Below, one piece after another: positions 10,201 through 20,400 of a stretch of DNA of 64,000 nt. The notes under the pieces are model-generated. The model was not told the DNA's origin and did not search any database. It saw nothing but the letters and a program-made list of their open reading frames with translations. Within the stretch, counting starts at the first letter, position 1. Every line of letters begins with the position of its first letter. Origin of the DNA: Ideonella paludis (lineage in GTDB: Bacteria > Pseudomonadota > Gammaproteobacteria > Burkholderiales > Burkholderiaceae_C); the NCBI RefSeq assembly GCF_018069865.1, contig NZ_JAGQDG010000002.1, positions 310,001 to 374,000 of the forward strand, given 5' to 3'. A program made the translations under genes and the position numbers.

Positions 10201-11207
10201 CGGCTGGCTCCTTTGCGCAGCAGCACGATGAAGGTCGGTGCACCGACCAGCGCCGTGATCACGCCCACCGGCAACTGCAGCGGGGCCGCCACCGTGCGGG
10301 CCAAGGTGTCGGCCACCAACAAGAATGCGGCGCCCACCAGGGCACTGGCCGGCAGCAGCAAGCGCTGGTCATTGCCCAGCACCAAACGCAGGGCATGGGG
10401 CACCACCAGGCCGACAAAGCCGATGCTGCCAGCCGTGGCCACGGCCAACGCCGCAGCGGCCGAGGCAACGGCATAAATGAGGATGCGCAAGCGGCGCACC
10501 GGAACGCCCAGCATCTGGGCGGGGCCGGGGCCGCGCAGCAAGAGGTTCAGCTCTCGCCCAAAGGGCCACAGCAGCAACAGCAAGGCAAGTGGTGCAGCAA
10601 GGACCCAGCCTGGCACATCGGCCCCTGAAAGGTCACCCATCATCCAAAACAGCATGCCGCGCAGGCGCTCGTTGGGTGCCAAGCTCAGCAGCAGGCTGAC
10701 ACCTGCCATGGCCAGCGAGGACATCATCACCCCCGTCAGCAGCAAGCGGGGTGACGGGTCTTGGCTACTGATGGTCTCCAGCCGCCCCAGGTCATGGTGG
10801 GCCAGGCCAAACACCGTGACGATGACGATCAAGGCCCCCGCAAAGGCGCCCAGGTGCACCACGAGCACGCTGGCTCCGACGGCCAATGCGCTGAGGGCGC
10901 CCAGCGCTGCGCCGCCCGAAAGCCCCAGCACATAAGGGTCGGCCAGTGGGTTGCGCAGCAAGACCTGCATCAAGGCCCCCGCCAAGGCCAGCAAGGCGCC
11001 GGTGGCCATGGCCGCACCGGCGCGTGGCAGGCGCAGGCGGTGCAGCACATCGGCCTCCATGCTGCCGTCCGGGTTGAAAAGCCAGCCAGGGATGTGCGCC
11101 AGGGGCAGCTCCACACTGCCCGTGGCCAGCGACACCAACAAAGCCGCCAGCAGCACGCCGCTCAAGCTGAGCAGCGTGAGGGCATGGCGCAGAGGGCTGG
11201 CGTGCAT
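10197..11207 (-). CDS. btuC: Cobalamin ABC transporter permease
   Basis: A 336-residue inner-membrane permease of the FecCD/BtuC family with about ten hydrophobic segments. Family motifs include LRLPRAGAAMATGALLALAGALMQVLLRNPLADPYVLG near the N-terminus and the ATPase-contact and translocation region GSIGFVGLVVPHALRLVLG near the C-terminus. Its stop overlaps the btuD start. A spacer of 113 bases separates it from btuB upstream and shows no clear gene or terminator. Confidence 0.92.
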   Translation of the reverse strand: MHASPLRHALTLLSLSGVLLAALLVSLATGSVELPLAHIPGWLFNPDGSMEADVLHRLRLPRAGAAMATGALLALAGALMQVLLRNPLADPYVLGLSGGAALGALSALAVGASVLVVHLGAFAGALIVIVTVFGLAHHDLGRLETISSQDPSPRLLLTGVMMSSLAMAGVSLLLSLAPNERLRGMLFWMMGDLSGADVPGWVLAAPLALLLLLWPFGRELNLLLRGPGPAQMLGVPVRRLRILIYAVASAAAALAVATAGSIGFVGLVVPHALRLVLGNDQRLLLPASALVGAAFLLVADTLARTVAAPLQLPVGVITALVGAPTFIVLLRKGASR

Positions 11208-11320
11208 GGAGGGTGACTCTATTCCGGTTCCAAATCAGCTGTGGCTAGGCGCGGTGCCGCAGGCAGTGCTGAGGCACGACAAGGTGCCGTAACGACGCCA
11301 CGGTTGATTTGGGGACGGAA

Positions 11321-13249
11321 TCACAGGGCAGGAGACCAGCGCAGGCCTAACATGACCGAGCGCGGTGCCGTGTTGTAGCCATTGGCCACCTGATAAACGC
11401 GGTTAAAGGCGTTGTCCAGGTTGAGGCTCAGCTTCAGGTCGCGCTGCAGCGCGTATTGCGCATCCAGGTTGACGATGGCATAGCCGGCCAGCGGGGTGGT
11501 GTTGCTGGCATTGTCATAGCGCTGGCCCGAGGCCTGCACGCCGCCCCCCACGGTGAAGGCGCCCAGCTTGGTTTGGGCACGCAGCGTGCCAAACAGCTTG
11601 CTGCGGCGAGCCAGCAACTTGCCGCTGTCCACGTCCTTGGGAGACTGGGCGTCGACACTGGCGCTCAACTGCCAATCCCCCAAGCCGTATTGGGCGTCTA
11701 CATGCAGGCCTTGCAGGCGAGCGCGGGCTACGTTCTCATAGCAACCGAATTCGCTGCTGCAGGCACCGGCTTGACCAAACACGATCAATTCGGTGATGCG
11801 GTTGCGATAGGCCGTGGCCGTCACACTCAAGGCCTCTTGGCTGAAGCGCAGGCCCAACTCCAGGTTTTGGCCACGCTCGGGCTGCAGGGCGGCAACTCCT
11901 GGCTTGCTCAGGTCCGGCCCATAAACCGAGCCGCGTTGGTACAGGGTGGGTGCACGAAAAGCCGTGCCCACCGAACCCATCAGCCGCAGATTGGGGCTCA
12001 CTGCATAGCCGACTGCGGCGGTGCCGGTGTTGGCCACACCAAACTCGGAGTCGTCATCGGCACGCACATGAAGCTGGGTTTGCAGCGCAGGTGTCCAGCG
12101 TGCGATGTGGCCCAGAGCCACACCGGTCTGAGTGCCGCTGCTGCTGGGGCCGCCGCGCAGGCCGGCGTTGTCCAGCCGGTTTTCACGATGCTCCACCAAG
12201 CCGTTGAGCTGATGCCCGCCCCCCAGTTGGTAGCTGCCGTTCAGGGCCAGGCTGCGAATGCGGGTCTCAGTTTGATAAACCGACGGTGTGGTCTCGTAGG
12301 CGTCACGGCCTTCACCCAGGCTCAGCTCGGTGCGCAGATCGCGGCTCCATTGCGCATCCCAGGCCAGGCGGGCTGCCGTGGTGTTGGTGATGGCATGGTC
12401 GTCGACCAAGGGCTTGCTGCGCGAGCCGTCGTACTGGCTATCAGTGCGGTTCTTCAAAGCCACCAAGGAGAGGCGATGGCCGCTGCTGACCTCCGCCCCC
12501 AAGCGCAGGCTGCCATTAGCGCGGCGGTAGCCATCGCGGTCCGGCACATACGAGAAGGTGCTCTTCTCATTGGTGGCATTGAAGCCACTGCTGCGCTCCA
12601 CGCTGAGGCTGGCCGCATGGTCAAAAGTCTTGGTGCCACCGCGCACGGCCGCCTCAAGTTTGACCGTGCCTTGGCTGCCTGCGGCCAGGCCCACATCAGC
12701 CCTCAAAGGACCGTCGCTGCGGCGGGTAAAGACTTGGATCACGCCGCCAATGGCGTCAGAGCCGTAGACCGCGCTGGCCGGGCCTTTGAGCACTTCCACG
12801 CGCTCAATCTGTGCCAGGGGAATGGTGTTCCAAGCCGCGCCCCCCGTGGCTTGGCTGTCCACGCGCACGCCGTCGACCAACAGCACGGTGTGGCGGTTGT
12901 CCGCCCCGCGCAAAAACAGCGAGGTGGTGCTGGTGGGGCCGCCGGTGCGCGAGACCTCCACGCAGCCGGCGTTGACCAGCAAGTCGGCCAGGCCACCAAA
13001 GGCTTGGCGCTCGATCTCGGCACGCGTGATGACCGTGAAATCGGCCAGCACATCACCCAAGCGCTGCGGCATGCGGGTGGCGGTGACGACCACTTGGTCG
13101 AGTTGATTGGCGCTGGATTGGGCTTGGGCCGTGGTGGCAGCAGCCAGGGCGGCCACGGTCAACACAGACAGTGCAGACACTCGTGCGCAGGGCAAGGCCA
13201 CGCGCGCAGCCATAGACGGGCGTGCCAGACGCAAAGAAGAAGACAACAT
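11321..13249 (-). CDS. btuB: TonB-dependent vitamin B12 outer-membrane receptor
   Basis: A 642-residue TonB-dependent receptor. The signal peptide (to ~residue 44, TTAQAQ) is followed by the TonB-box-like LDQVVVTATR. The plug domain has DVLADFTVITRAEIERQAFG, SLFLRGADNRHTVLLVDGVR and VLKGPASAVYGSDAIGGVI, and a beta-barrel follows to a terminal aromatic strand (VMLGLRWSPAL). Start 13249 gives a good signal peptide; longer readings run back through the terminator and riboswitch. It is first in the operon, behind the riboswitch, which strongly supports cobalamin as ligand. Confidence 0.93.
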   Translation of the reverse strand: MLSSSLRLARPSMAARVALPCARVSALSVLTVAALAAATTAQAQSSANQLDQVVVTATRMPQRLGDVLADFTVITRAEIERQAFGGLADLLVNAGCVEVSRTGGPTSTTSLFLRGADNRHTVLLVDGVRVDSQATGGAAWNTIPLAQIERVEVLKGPASAVYGSDAIGGVIQVFTRRSDGPLRADVGLAAGSQGTVKLEAAVRGGTKTFDHAASLSVERSSGFNATNEKSTFSYVPDRDGYRRANGSLRLGAEVSSGHRLSLVALKNRTDSQYDGSRSKPLVDDHAITNTTAARLAWDAQWSRDLRTELSLGEGRDAYETTPSVYQTETRIRSLALNGSYQLGGGHQLNGLVEHRENRLDNAGLRGGPSSSGTQTGVALGHIARWTPALQTQLHVRADDDSEFGVANTGTAAVGYAVSPNLRLMGSVGTAFRAPTLYQRGSVYGPDLSKPGVAALQPERGQNLELGLRFSQEALSVTATAYRNRITELIVFGQAGACSSEFGCYENVARARLQGLHVDAQYGLGDWQLSASVDAQSPKDVDSGKLLARRSKLFGTLRAQTKLGAFTVGGGVQASGQRYDNASNTTPLAGYAIVNLDAQYALQRDLKLSLNLDNAFNRVYQVANGYNTAPRSVMLGLRWSPAL

Positions 13250-13266
13250 GGGAGAACCAGACAGGA

Positions 13267-13301
13267 CAAAACCCAGGCGCAAGCTTCCCCGCAAGCGCCT
13301 G
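13267..13301 (-). terminator. Terminator-like hairpin between cobalamin riboswitch and btuB
   Basis: Read on the minus strand, CAGGCGC (13301-13295) pairs with GCGCCTG (13280-13274) and is followed by GGGTTTTGTCC. It lies after the aptamer and 18 bases before the btuB ATG, the place of an expression platform. Premature termination on cobalamin binding is the likely mechanism. An alternative antiterminator was not modelled. Confidence 0.6.
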
Positions 13302-13344
13302 TCAACGGCCCGGCTTGATGCAAACAAACAAGCTGGGCCACCCT

Positions 13345-13556
13345 GTTGGCCGGTATCCGGGCTGGCGGAGACGACCCGTGCAGTCTTCCCACCGCCCAAA
13401 GGCGCGCAGTGACCGTGTGCACGAGCGGGGGCTGAAAGAACAGCTCCGTCCGCTTACCGTTGCGGGGGCAGCTCAGGTGAGGTTTGTCTCGGTGAGACGC
13501 ACCCTCCTGATTCCCGTTTACCCCAGCCGCCCCGAGTGGGCAGGCCAGGCACCAAC
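13345..13556 (-). promoter_or_regulatory. Cobalamin riboswitch (adenosylcobalamin family)
   Basis: On the minus strand the order of conserved parts is complete: GGTGCC near 13550, the core GCTGCCCCCGCAACGGTAA near 13460-13480, GGTCACTG near 13411, GGGAAGACTGCACGGG near 13385, and the B12 box AGCCCGGATACCGGCC at 13364-13349. It lies in the leader of btuB, first gene of the six-gene transport and salvage operon. The family represses these genes when adenosylcobalamin is plentiful. Confidence 0.95.
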
Positions 13557-13676
13557 GAGGTGAATGTTAGCACCCAGGGGCTTGCCAAGCGCTGACGCTG
13601 GCCACCTCAGGGTAGGGGCACCGGGGCATGGCCGCTCGCTGTGAGCGAGGCCAAGGTGATGCCAAGACCTCAGACT

Positions 13677-14651
13677 TCAGTACAAGCCGCGCTGCCGAGC
13701 AAACACGCGGGTCAGGCCCAGCAAGGCATTGATGAAGGGCGTGGGTTCGCCCAAGACTTGGCCTAGCTGCTGCACGGCCGTGACGATGGCGTCCAGCTCA
13801 ATGCCGCGTCCGGCCTCCACGTCTTGCAGCATGGAGGTCTTGATCGCGCCCAGCTTCAGGGTCAAGGCATGGCGATCTTCCGGCGACTGTGCAATGGGGC
13901 AGCCCAAGCGCTCGCCAATGGCGGCCGCTTCGCGCATGGCCGCGCTGCAAAACTCGCGCAGCAGCGGGTCGGCCAGGATCTGGTCGGTCGTGGTGCCTGT
14001 CAGGGCCGAGACCGGGTTCATGGTCATATTGCCCCAGAGCTTGTACCAAACGTCTTGTTGGATGCGGGGTGATTCCGTCACCTCAAAGCCCGCGCCGCGC
14101 AGCGCCGCGGCCAGGCCACTCAAGCGCTCTGAAGTGCCCCCCAAAGGCTCCCCAATGATCAAGCCTTGGCCCAAGCGGTGCTGCACCAAGCCTGGCTCTG
14201 GGCAAGAGGCTGACGCGTGCACCACGCAGCCCAGGACATGCTTCAAGGCAATCGCTTCAGACAGGGCGCCACCGGGGTCTATGGCGGGCAGCTCCAGGCC
14301 CCGCAGCGCGGGCAGGCTCTCACCGAACCACCAAGGCACGCCATTGAGGGCAGGCAGCACCAGCGTGTCTGGCCCCAGGAGCGGCGCAATGTTCAAGGCC
14401 ACGGCCGGCAAGGCGCCGCCTTTGACCGCCACCACCACCACATCTTGCGGGCCCAACTGCGCCGGGTCTTGCGCGGCCTGCACCGGCCCGCTGATCAAGC
14501 CGCTGGCCGACTGCACGCGAAAGCCGTGTTCCTGGAGGGCCGCCAACGTGGCCCCACGCGCCACTGCGCTGAGCTGGTGCTGGCCCGTGGCCGCCAAACG
14601 CGTGCCGATCAGCCCGCCGATGGCGCCGGCCCCATAAATGCAGATCTTCAT
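13677..14651 (-). CDS. panE: 2-dehydropantoate 2-reductase
   Basis: A 324-residue ketopantoate reductase family (PanE/ApbA) protein, NADPH-dependent, normally reducing 2-dehydropantoate to pantoate in coenzyme A synthesis. It has the N-terminal Rossmann motif KICIYGAGAIGGLIG and the C-terminal domain with the catalytic-lysine region VWYKLWGNMTMNPVSAL. Its ATG overlaps the stop of the upstream TSUP gene (ATGA), so the two are co-translated. Many bacteria carry several PanE-like paralogues, so the reaction is likely rather than certain. Confidence 0.85.
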   Translation of the reverse strand: MKICIYGAGAIGGLIGTRLAATGQHQLSAVARGATLAALQEHGFRVQSASGLISGPVQAAQDPAQLGPQDVVVVAVKGGALPAVALNIAPLLGPDTLVLPALNGVPWWFGESLPALRGLELPAIDPGGALSEAIALKHVLGCVVHASASCPEPGLVQHRLGQGLIIGEPLGGTSERLSGLAAALRGAGFEVTESPRIQQDVWYKLWGNMTMNPVSALTGTTTDQILADPLLREFCSAAMREAAAIGERLGCPIAQSPEDRHALTLKLGAIKTSMLQDVEAGRGIELDAIVTAVQQLGQVLGEPTPFINALLGLTRVFARQRGLY

Positions 14652-15421
14652 GCAAAAGCCCTCCAGAAAAACACTAGGGACATGATCAGGCCCGTGGCAA
14701 TGACCACCGCCCTCACCTGCCCCACCGCCATGCGTTTGGCCCAGCGCGCGCCCAGATAGCCCCCGATAGTCGCCACCACCGCCATGCCTAAGGCCTGTGG
14801 CCAGGCAATGGCCCCCGCCCAGGCAAAGGCCAGCACGGACAGCAGCGACAACACCAGGGAGTTGAGGTTCTTCAGGGCGTTGGCGGTGTGGATGTCGCGC
14901 TCCCCCGTCACCGTGTAGAGCGCCATCAGCAAGATACCCAGCCCGCCGTTGAAGTAGCCGCCATACACCGCCACAGCGCCCAGGCCCAGCCAGCGGGCCA
15001 AGCCCGCTGAAGAGGCTGGCGCTTGAGCGGCGGCCAAGTGCGCCTGGCGCCGGGCCAAGAGCTTGGGGCCTAGCGCGAACAGCAGTGTGGCGAACAACAA
15101 CAGCCAGGGCACCACGGCAGAGAAGACCTTGGCCGGCGTCAGCAGCAGCAGCGCTGCGCCGGCCAAGCCGCCCGCCGCACACACCAGCCCTTCTTGCAGC
15201 AGGCGCGCACGCGGCAGCGCTGCCAGCTCCGCCTTGAAACCCAAGGCGCTGCCCAAGTAGCCCGGGCTGACTGCAAACGCGCTGGTGGCGTTGGCGGCGA
15301 TCACCGGCACTCCGGTGAAGGCCAGCGCCGGAAAAGTCAAAAAGCTGCCGCCGCCCGCCATGGCATTGAGCACCCCAGCGCCCAGCGCCGCTGCGCCCAA
15401 GATCAAACTGTCAACGAGCAT
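14648..15421 (-). CDS. TSUP (TauE/SafE, YfcA-like) membrane transporter
   Basis: A 257-residue integral membrane protein of the TauE/SafE family with about eight hydrophobic segments. The family repeat motif is visible at the N-terminus (GAGVLNAMAGGGSFLTFPAL, followed by NATSAFAVSPG) and echoed in the second half (GYFNGGLGILLMALYTVTG). TSUP members move sulfite, sulfoacetate, taurine or other organic anions; the substrate here cannot be told. It is coupled to panE, which may hint at a small-acid substrate, but that is weak inference. Confidence 0.85.
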   Translation of the reverse strand: MLVDSLILGAAALGAGVLNAMAGGGSFLTFPALAFTGVPVIAANATSAFAVSPGYLGSALGFKAELAALPRARLLQEGLVCAAGGLAGAALLLLTPAKVFSAVVPWLLLFATLLFALGPKLLARRQAHLAAAQAPASSAGLARWLGLGAVAVYGGYFNGGLGILLMALYTVTGERDIHTANALKNLNSLVLSLLSVLAFAWAGAIAWPQALGMAVVATIGGYLGARWAKRMAVGQVRAVVIATGLIMSLVFFWRAFA

Positions 15422-15480
15422 GTGGTCCTCATCATGGTGGGTGCATTCTCGCCGCTGTGCGTGGGCGAAAATCGGCGCCC

Positions 15481-15831
15481 ATGAACATCACCATCTTTCA
15501 CAACGCGCGCTGCAGCAACTCTCGCGGGGCGCTGGCCTTGATCCAAGACGCTGGGTTCACCCCCACAGTCATTGATTACCTGCAAAGCCCGCCGTCGGTG
15601 GACGAGCTCAAGGCCCTGGTGAAGGCCTGCGGCCTGCCCGTGCGCGAGCTGATGCGCAGCAAAGAGGCCGTCTACAGCGAGCTGAACCTGGGCGACGCCA
15701 CCCTGAGCGAAGACGCTCTGATCGCGGCCATTCATGCCCACCCGGTGCTCTTGAATCGCCCGATTGTGGTGACGCCTAAGGGCACTCGCCTGTGCCGGCC
15801 GCCCGAGCTGGTGCGCGAGCTCTTGCCCTGA
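15481..15831 (+). CDS. arsC: Arsenate reductase (glutaredoxin-dependent, ArsC)
   Basis: A 116-residue ArsC of the plasmid R773 type that reduces arsenate to arsenite with glutathione and glutaredoxin. The catalytic cysteine is C11 in HNARCSNSR, and the three anion-binding arginines are matched in LMRSKE, LLNRPIVVTPKGTR and CRPPE. The ATG at 15481 directly precedes ITIFHNARC as in homologues. No arsR, arsB or acr3 lies nearby, so it is an isolated housekeeping-type copy. It ends four bases from the convergent CsgG-like gene. Confidence 0.9.
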   Translation: MNITIFHNARCSNSRGALALIQDAGFTPTVIDYLQSPPSVDELKALVKACGLPVRELMRSKEAVYSELNLGDATLSEDALIAAIHAHPVLLNRPIVVTPKGTRLCRPPELVRELLP

Positions 15832-15834
15832 GGC

Positions 15835-16632
15835 TCAGCGAAGAGGTGTCAGCGGCGGCAGGGGCTTGGCGGCCAAGGTCCGCAACTGGGTCACCAATTG
15901 GTTATGCGCATCCAAGAATGCGGCGGCGATCACTTTGCCCTCATTGGTGTTGCTCCAGCCCAATCCCCCCAAGCCCCCGCCCGCCCCGACGGCCAAGCCG
16001 CCCAGGCCGAGGTCGGTGGTGCGGGCTGAACCCGTGGCCGACGCCAACTGCTCGGTGGATTCCACATCCGTGAGCAAGAGCACCACTTGAGCCTCTTTGA
16101 GCTTGACCTGCTCGGCGGCACCCGCCAACCCTTCCACGCCGGGAATCTTGGCCAAAATGCCGCCAAGCTGGCGCCCCGCATCTTGCTCAGAGAAGGTCAG
16201 GCTTGGGACCACGCTGTATTGGGCCATCAGGCCCAGGCCTTTGCGCACGGTTTCATCGGGCTTGAGGATGCCTCGGTCTTTCAACTCCTGCTCGCGCACC
16301 GTGGCCTTCAGGCCTGCATTGCGGTCCACGATGCGAAAGCAGCCGCTCTGCTGCATCAGCACCCGCACCAAGGGCAGCGGCGACGCCGGCAGGCCACTGT
16401 GGCCGATGCCCACATAGCCGCTGGGATTCTCCTCCAGCGCCACCACCGCCACGGGCGACTCGCAACGCTGCAAGGCCTTGGCCGCGTTTTGCGCGCCCGC
16501 CGTGCCCCCCGAGCCCGTCACCACCGAGCCGCCTTGGCCCAGCTCCACCCCGCCTTTGCCGCAGGCAGCCAACAGCAGTAGCGGCCCCAACACGCTGATC
16601 CAGGCTCCCAGCTTGCCTGCTTTGTCGCTCAT
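15835..16632 (-). CDS. CsgG/HfaB-like lipoprotein
   Basis: A 265-residue predicted lipoprotein with signal peptide and lipobox LLAAC (residues ~19-23), then a glycine-rich linker. The body resembles the CsgG/HfaB/LpoB-like fold: PVAVVALEENP, PLVRVLMQQSGCFRIVDR and QLGGILAKIPGV. The MSDKAG start is behind AAGGACGAG and gives a good signal. No curli subunit or other csg genes are nearby, so it may act as an envelope scaffold or secretion lipoprotein of unknown partner. The family call is moderately sure. Confidence 0.65.
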   Translation of the reverse strand: MSDKAGKLGAWISVLGPLLLLAACGKGGVELGQGGSVVTGSGGTAGAQNAAKALQRCESPVAVVALEENPSGYVGIGHSGLPASPLPLVRVLMQQSGCFRIVDRNAGLKATVREQELKDRGILKPDETVRKGLGLMAQYSVVPSLTFSEQDAGRQLGGILAKIPGVEGLAGAAEQVKLKEAQVVLLLTDVESTEQLASATGSARTTDLGLGGLAVGAGGGLGGLGWSNTNEGKVIAAAFLDAHNQLVTQLRTLAAKPLPPLTPLR

Positions 16633-16702
16633 CTCGTCCTTCCGTTGTTGCGCTTGGCTTGCGCAAAACTGTAGCAGGCAGCGGCGCTGCGAAAATGCAG
16701 CG

Positions 16703-17407
16703 ATGCCACGCACCGACACCATCGCCGTCATTGACTTTGAAACCACGGGCATGGGCCCCGCCCAGGGCGCCCGCGCCACCGAGATTGCTGCCGTGCTGGT
16801 ACGCGACGGCCAGATCGTCGACCGGTTTCAGAGCCTGATGAAAACGGACGCCTGGATCCCGCCCTTCATCGAGCAGCTTACCGGCATCAGCAACGCCATG
16901 ATGCAGTCCGGCCCGCCGGCCGAGGACGTAATGCGTGAGCTCGACGGCTTCACCCGCGGCATCCCGATAGTGGCGCACAACGCCTCGTTCGACCGCGGTT
17001 TTTGGCTGGCCGAGCGTGCCCGCGCCGGGCTAGAGCCGGACCCCGCCCATGAGTTTGCCTGCACCGTGCTGCTGAGCCGCCGCCTCTACCCCGAGGCTCC
17101 CAGCCACAAACTGAGCGCCTTGGGCGAGTGGTGCGGCCTGAAACGCGACGGTCAGGCCCACCGGGCCATGTCGGATGCGGATGTGACGGCGCAACTGCTG
17201 ATCCGCCTACAGCGCGACATCACTGAGCGCTTCGCCAAGCACATGGGCCCCCTGGCGGCTGACCATGCGCTTTTGAATGAGCTTCAAAAGGCCAACAAGG
17301 CGCACCTAGAGAAGTGCGTGGCGCAGCACATGGCCAAGCGCCAGGCGAAGCTGGCGCTAGAGCCCGCTGCAGACCTTATTTCGCAGCCACCACTTCAATG
17401 CCCTTGA
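16703..17407 (+). CDS. DEDDh 3'-5' exonuclease, DnaQ-like
   Basis: A 234-residue exonuclease of the DnaQ/RNase T superfamily. All DEDDh residues are visible: D11 and E13 in VIDFETTG, D97 in AHNASFDRGF, and H153 and D158 in HRAMSDAD. It is related to DNA polymerase III epsilon, but lacks the features that would prove it is the replicative subunit; exoribonuclease or repair roles are possible. Its 3' end overlaps the convergent oxidoreductase gene by 32 bases. Confidence 0.85.
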   Translation: MPRTDTIAVIDFETTGMGPAQGARATEIAAVLVRDGQIVDRFQSLMKTDAWIPPFIEQLTGISNAMMQSGPPAEDVMRELDGFTRGIPIVAHNASFDRGFWLAERARAGLEPDPAHEFACTVLLSRRLYPEAPSHKLSALGEWCGLKRDGQAHRAMSDADVTAQLLIRLQRDITERFAKHMGPLAADHALLNELQKANKAHLEKCVAQHMAKRQAKLALEPAADLISQPPLQCP

Positions 17408-20400
17408 TCTGCCCCGCTTTGGCTGGCCCCTGCGGGCGCGGATAGCGCTGCGGGTTGAAGCGGTGCAGCAGCTCGGCCTCACGCGCCCGCGCCAGCGCCA
17501 CATTGGCCAGCTTGACATGGCCAAAGCCGCGCATGCTTTGAGGCAATGCCGCCACTTGCACGGCCAGCGCATGGTTCTGCGCAGTCAGGTCTTGGGCCAT
17601 GGCCACCAAGCGTTGCTCAAACTCGGTGATCAGGCTGCGCTCCATGCGCCGCTCTTCGGTCTTGCCGAAGATGTCCCACATGCTGCCCCGCAGGCGGCGC
17701 GCCTTGGCCAGCAGGCTTAAAGCTGGCATCAGCCAAGGGCCGAGACGCACTTTGCGTGGGGCCTCACCGCCTTTAGGCTTAGAGAGCAGCGGCGGCGCCA
17801 TGTGGAACTCCAAGCGCAGGTCGCCTTCAAACTGATCAGCCAGTGCGCGGGCAAATTGGCCATCGGTGTAGAGCCGCGCGACTTCGTATTCGTCCTTGTA
17901 GCTCATCAGCTTGAGCAGGCTTTGGGCGGCGGCGCGCGTCAGCGCCATATCGCCTTGCGGCACCGCTTGGCGCTCGGCTTGGCCCAGGGCCTGGATGCTG
18001 CGCTCAAAGCGCTGTGCCCAGGCCTCGTCTTGCCAAGCGCTCAGGTGCGCCTCGGCGCGGGCCAGCAATGCCTCCAGCGGCTCATTTTGTAGGTTGATGG
18101 TCTGAGCCGCCGTCGCATGGCCGCGCAGCTGATTCAAGGCCTGGCCGTCGCCAGCGGCCAGCCGCCCCAGCGCAAAGGCCATCTTGTTGGCCTCCACGGC
18201 CACGCCATTGAGCTCAATCGCCCGCTGCAGCGCATTCAGGCTCAAGGGAATCAAGCCGCGCTGCCAGGCCAAGCCCATGGCCAAGATATTGGCGGTCACG
18301 GTGTCGCCCAAAAACTCTTCGGCCAGGGTTTGGGCATCGAAGGTGCTCACCTGGTCGGCCCCGGCCACAAAGCGCATCTTCTCCAGCATCTGGGCCACTC
18401 GCAGGTTGGCGTCGGGGTTCTTCAGCGACTCGGCCACCGGGATCTCATGCACATTGGCCAAGATCTGGGTGCGGCCATGGCGCACGGTTTGCAGTGCGTC
18501 GGCCGATGCGCCCACCACGATGTCGCAGGCCAAGATGGCATCGGCCTGTTGGGTGTCGATGCGCACTTGGTTGAGGCGGTCTGGCCGGTCGGCCAAGCGC
18601 ACAAACGACAACACCGAGCCGCCCTTTTGCGCAAAGCCCATGAAGTCGAGGACCGAAGCCGACTTGCCTTCTAAGTGCGCGGCCATGGCGATGACCGCCC
18701 CGACCGTCACCACGCCGGTGCCGCCCACGCCGGTCACCAACAAATCGTAGGGACCCGTCCAGGTGTGCGTGCGGGGCTTGGGCAGTTGGCCGACCAGAGC
18801 CAAGAAGGCGGCTTTGTCTGACGCCAGCGCACCCGCCTTGCGGCGCAAGGTGCCGCCCGTCACACCGACAAAGCTGGGGCAAAAGCCCTTGGCGCAGGAG
18901 TAATCTTTGTTGCACGCCGTCTGGTCGATCTTGCGCTTGCGGCCCATGTCGGTTTCTTGGGGCAGCACGGCCACGCAATTGCTTTGCACGGTGCAGTCGC
19001 CGCAGCCTTCGCAGACTGCGTCGTTGATGAACAAGCGCTTGGGCGGGTCGACCATCTCCTTTTTCTTGCGCCGGCGGCGCTTCTCGGCCGCGCAGGTTTG
19101 CTCGTAGATCAGTACGGTCACGCCAGGCACTTCGCGCAGTTCGCGCTGCAGGCGGTCCAGCTCGGCCCGGTCATGGAACTCTGTGTCCGCCGGGAAGCGC
19201 CCCCGCTGGCTGTCGTACTTGGCGATGTCGTCCGACACCACCACCACCTTCTTCACGCCCTCACTCTCGACTTGGCGGGCGATGGCGTCCACGCTGATGA
19301 CGCCGTCCACCGGCTGGCCGCCCGTCATGGCCACTGCGTCGTTGAACAAGATTTTGTAGGTCAACGTGGCCTTGGCCGCCACCGCCTGGCGGATGGCCAA
19401 ATAGCCGGAGTGATAGTAGGTGCCGTCGCCCAGGTTTTGGAAGACATGCGGCACACGGGTGAACATGGAGTGCGAGACCCAGTCCACGCCCTCCCCGCCC
19501 ATCTGGATCAGCCCGGCCGTGTCGCGGTCCATCCAATTGGCCATGAAGTGGCAGCCGATGCCCGCACGCGCCGACGAGCCCTCGGGCACCTTGGTGCTGG
19601 TGTTGTGCGGGCAGCCCGCGCAGAAGTAAGGCACGCGCTTGACGGCGTCCGCGGCATTGGAGAGCAGCTCGGGCGGGGTGAAATCGCGCACATGCTGCAG
19701 GTGGTTGCCCAAGCTGGCATTGCCCGGGAAGTGACGCTCAATCCAATGCGCCACGATCTCGATCAGACGCGAGGGGCGCAGCTCGCCCAAGGCCGAGATC
19801 AGAGGCACACCGCTTTCGTCGCGCTTGCCGACGATCACCGGGCGCTGCGCAGCAGGCGCGTTGTAGAACAGATCACGCAGTTGGGTCTCGACCACCGCGC
19901 CCTTTTCTTCGATCACCAGCACCTCCCTCAAGCCCTGCACAAAGGCTTGCAGGCGGGTCGTCTCCAAGGGATAGGCCAAGCCCACTTTGTAGAGGCGCAC
20001 GCCGGCTTCGGCCAGCATCTCGGGGCTGATCTCCAGACGGCGCAGCACCTCCATCAGATCGAAGTGGGCCTTGCCGCAGGTGATGATGCCGACTTGGGCT
20101 TGTGGGCTCGCGATGACCTCGCGGTCCACGCTGTTGACTTTGGCAAACGCGGCCACGGCCGCCAGCTTGTCGGCCAAGCGACGCTCAATGTTCAGCGAGG
20201 GAAAGTCGGGCCAGCGGTAATGCAGGCCATCGGCCGGTGCGTGGTGGCCGGTGCGCTCGCGCACGGTGTCGGCATCAGCCCAGTGGGCCATACGGGCCTG
20301 GATCGCGTCCAGGTCCACGGTGGAGCCGCTCTCCACCACTTCGGAGAGCGCGGCCATGCCCACCCAGGCCCCGCTGTAGCGCGAGAGCTCGTAGCCATAG

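Noticed and set aside
11456-13318. A 620-codon open frame on the plus strand opposite btuB
   Set aside because: Its product is rich in A, G, Q, H and R with no domain, as expected for the antisense of a GC-rich gene. btuB on the other strand has full family motifs and a riboswitch.
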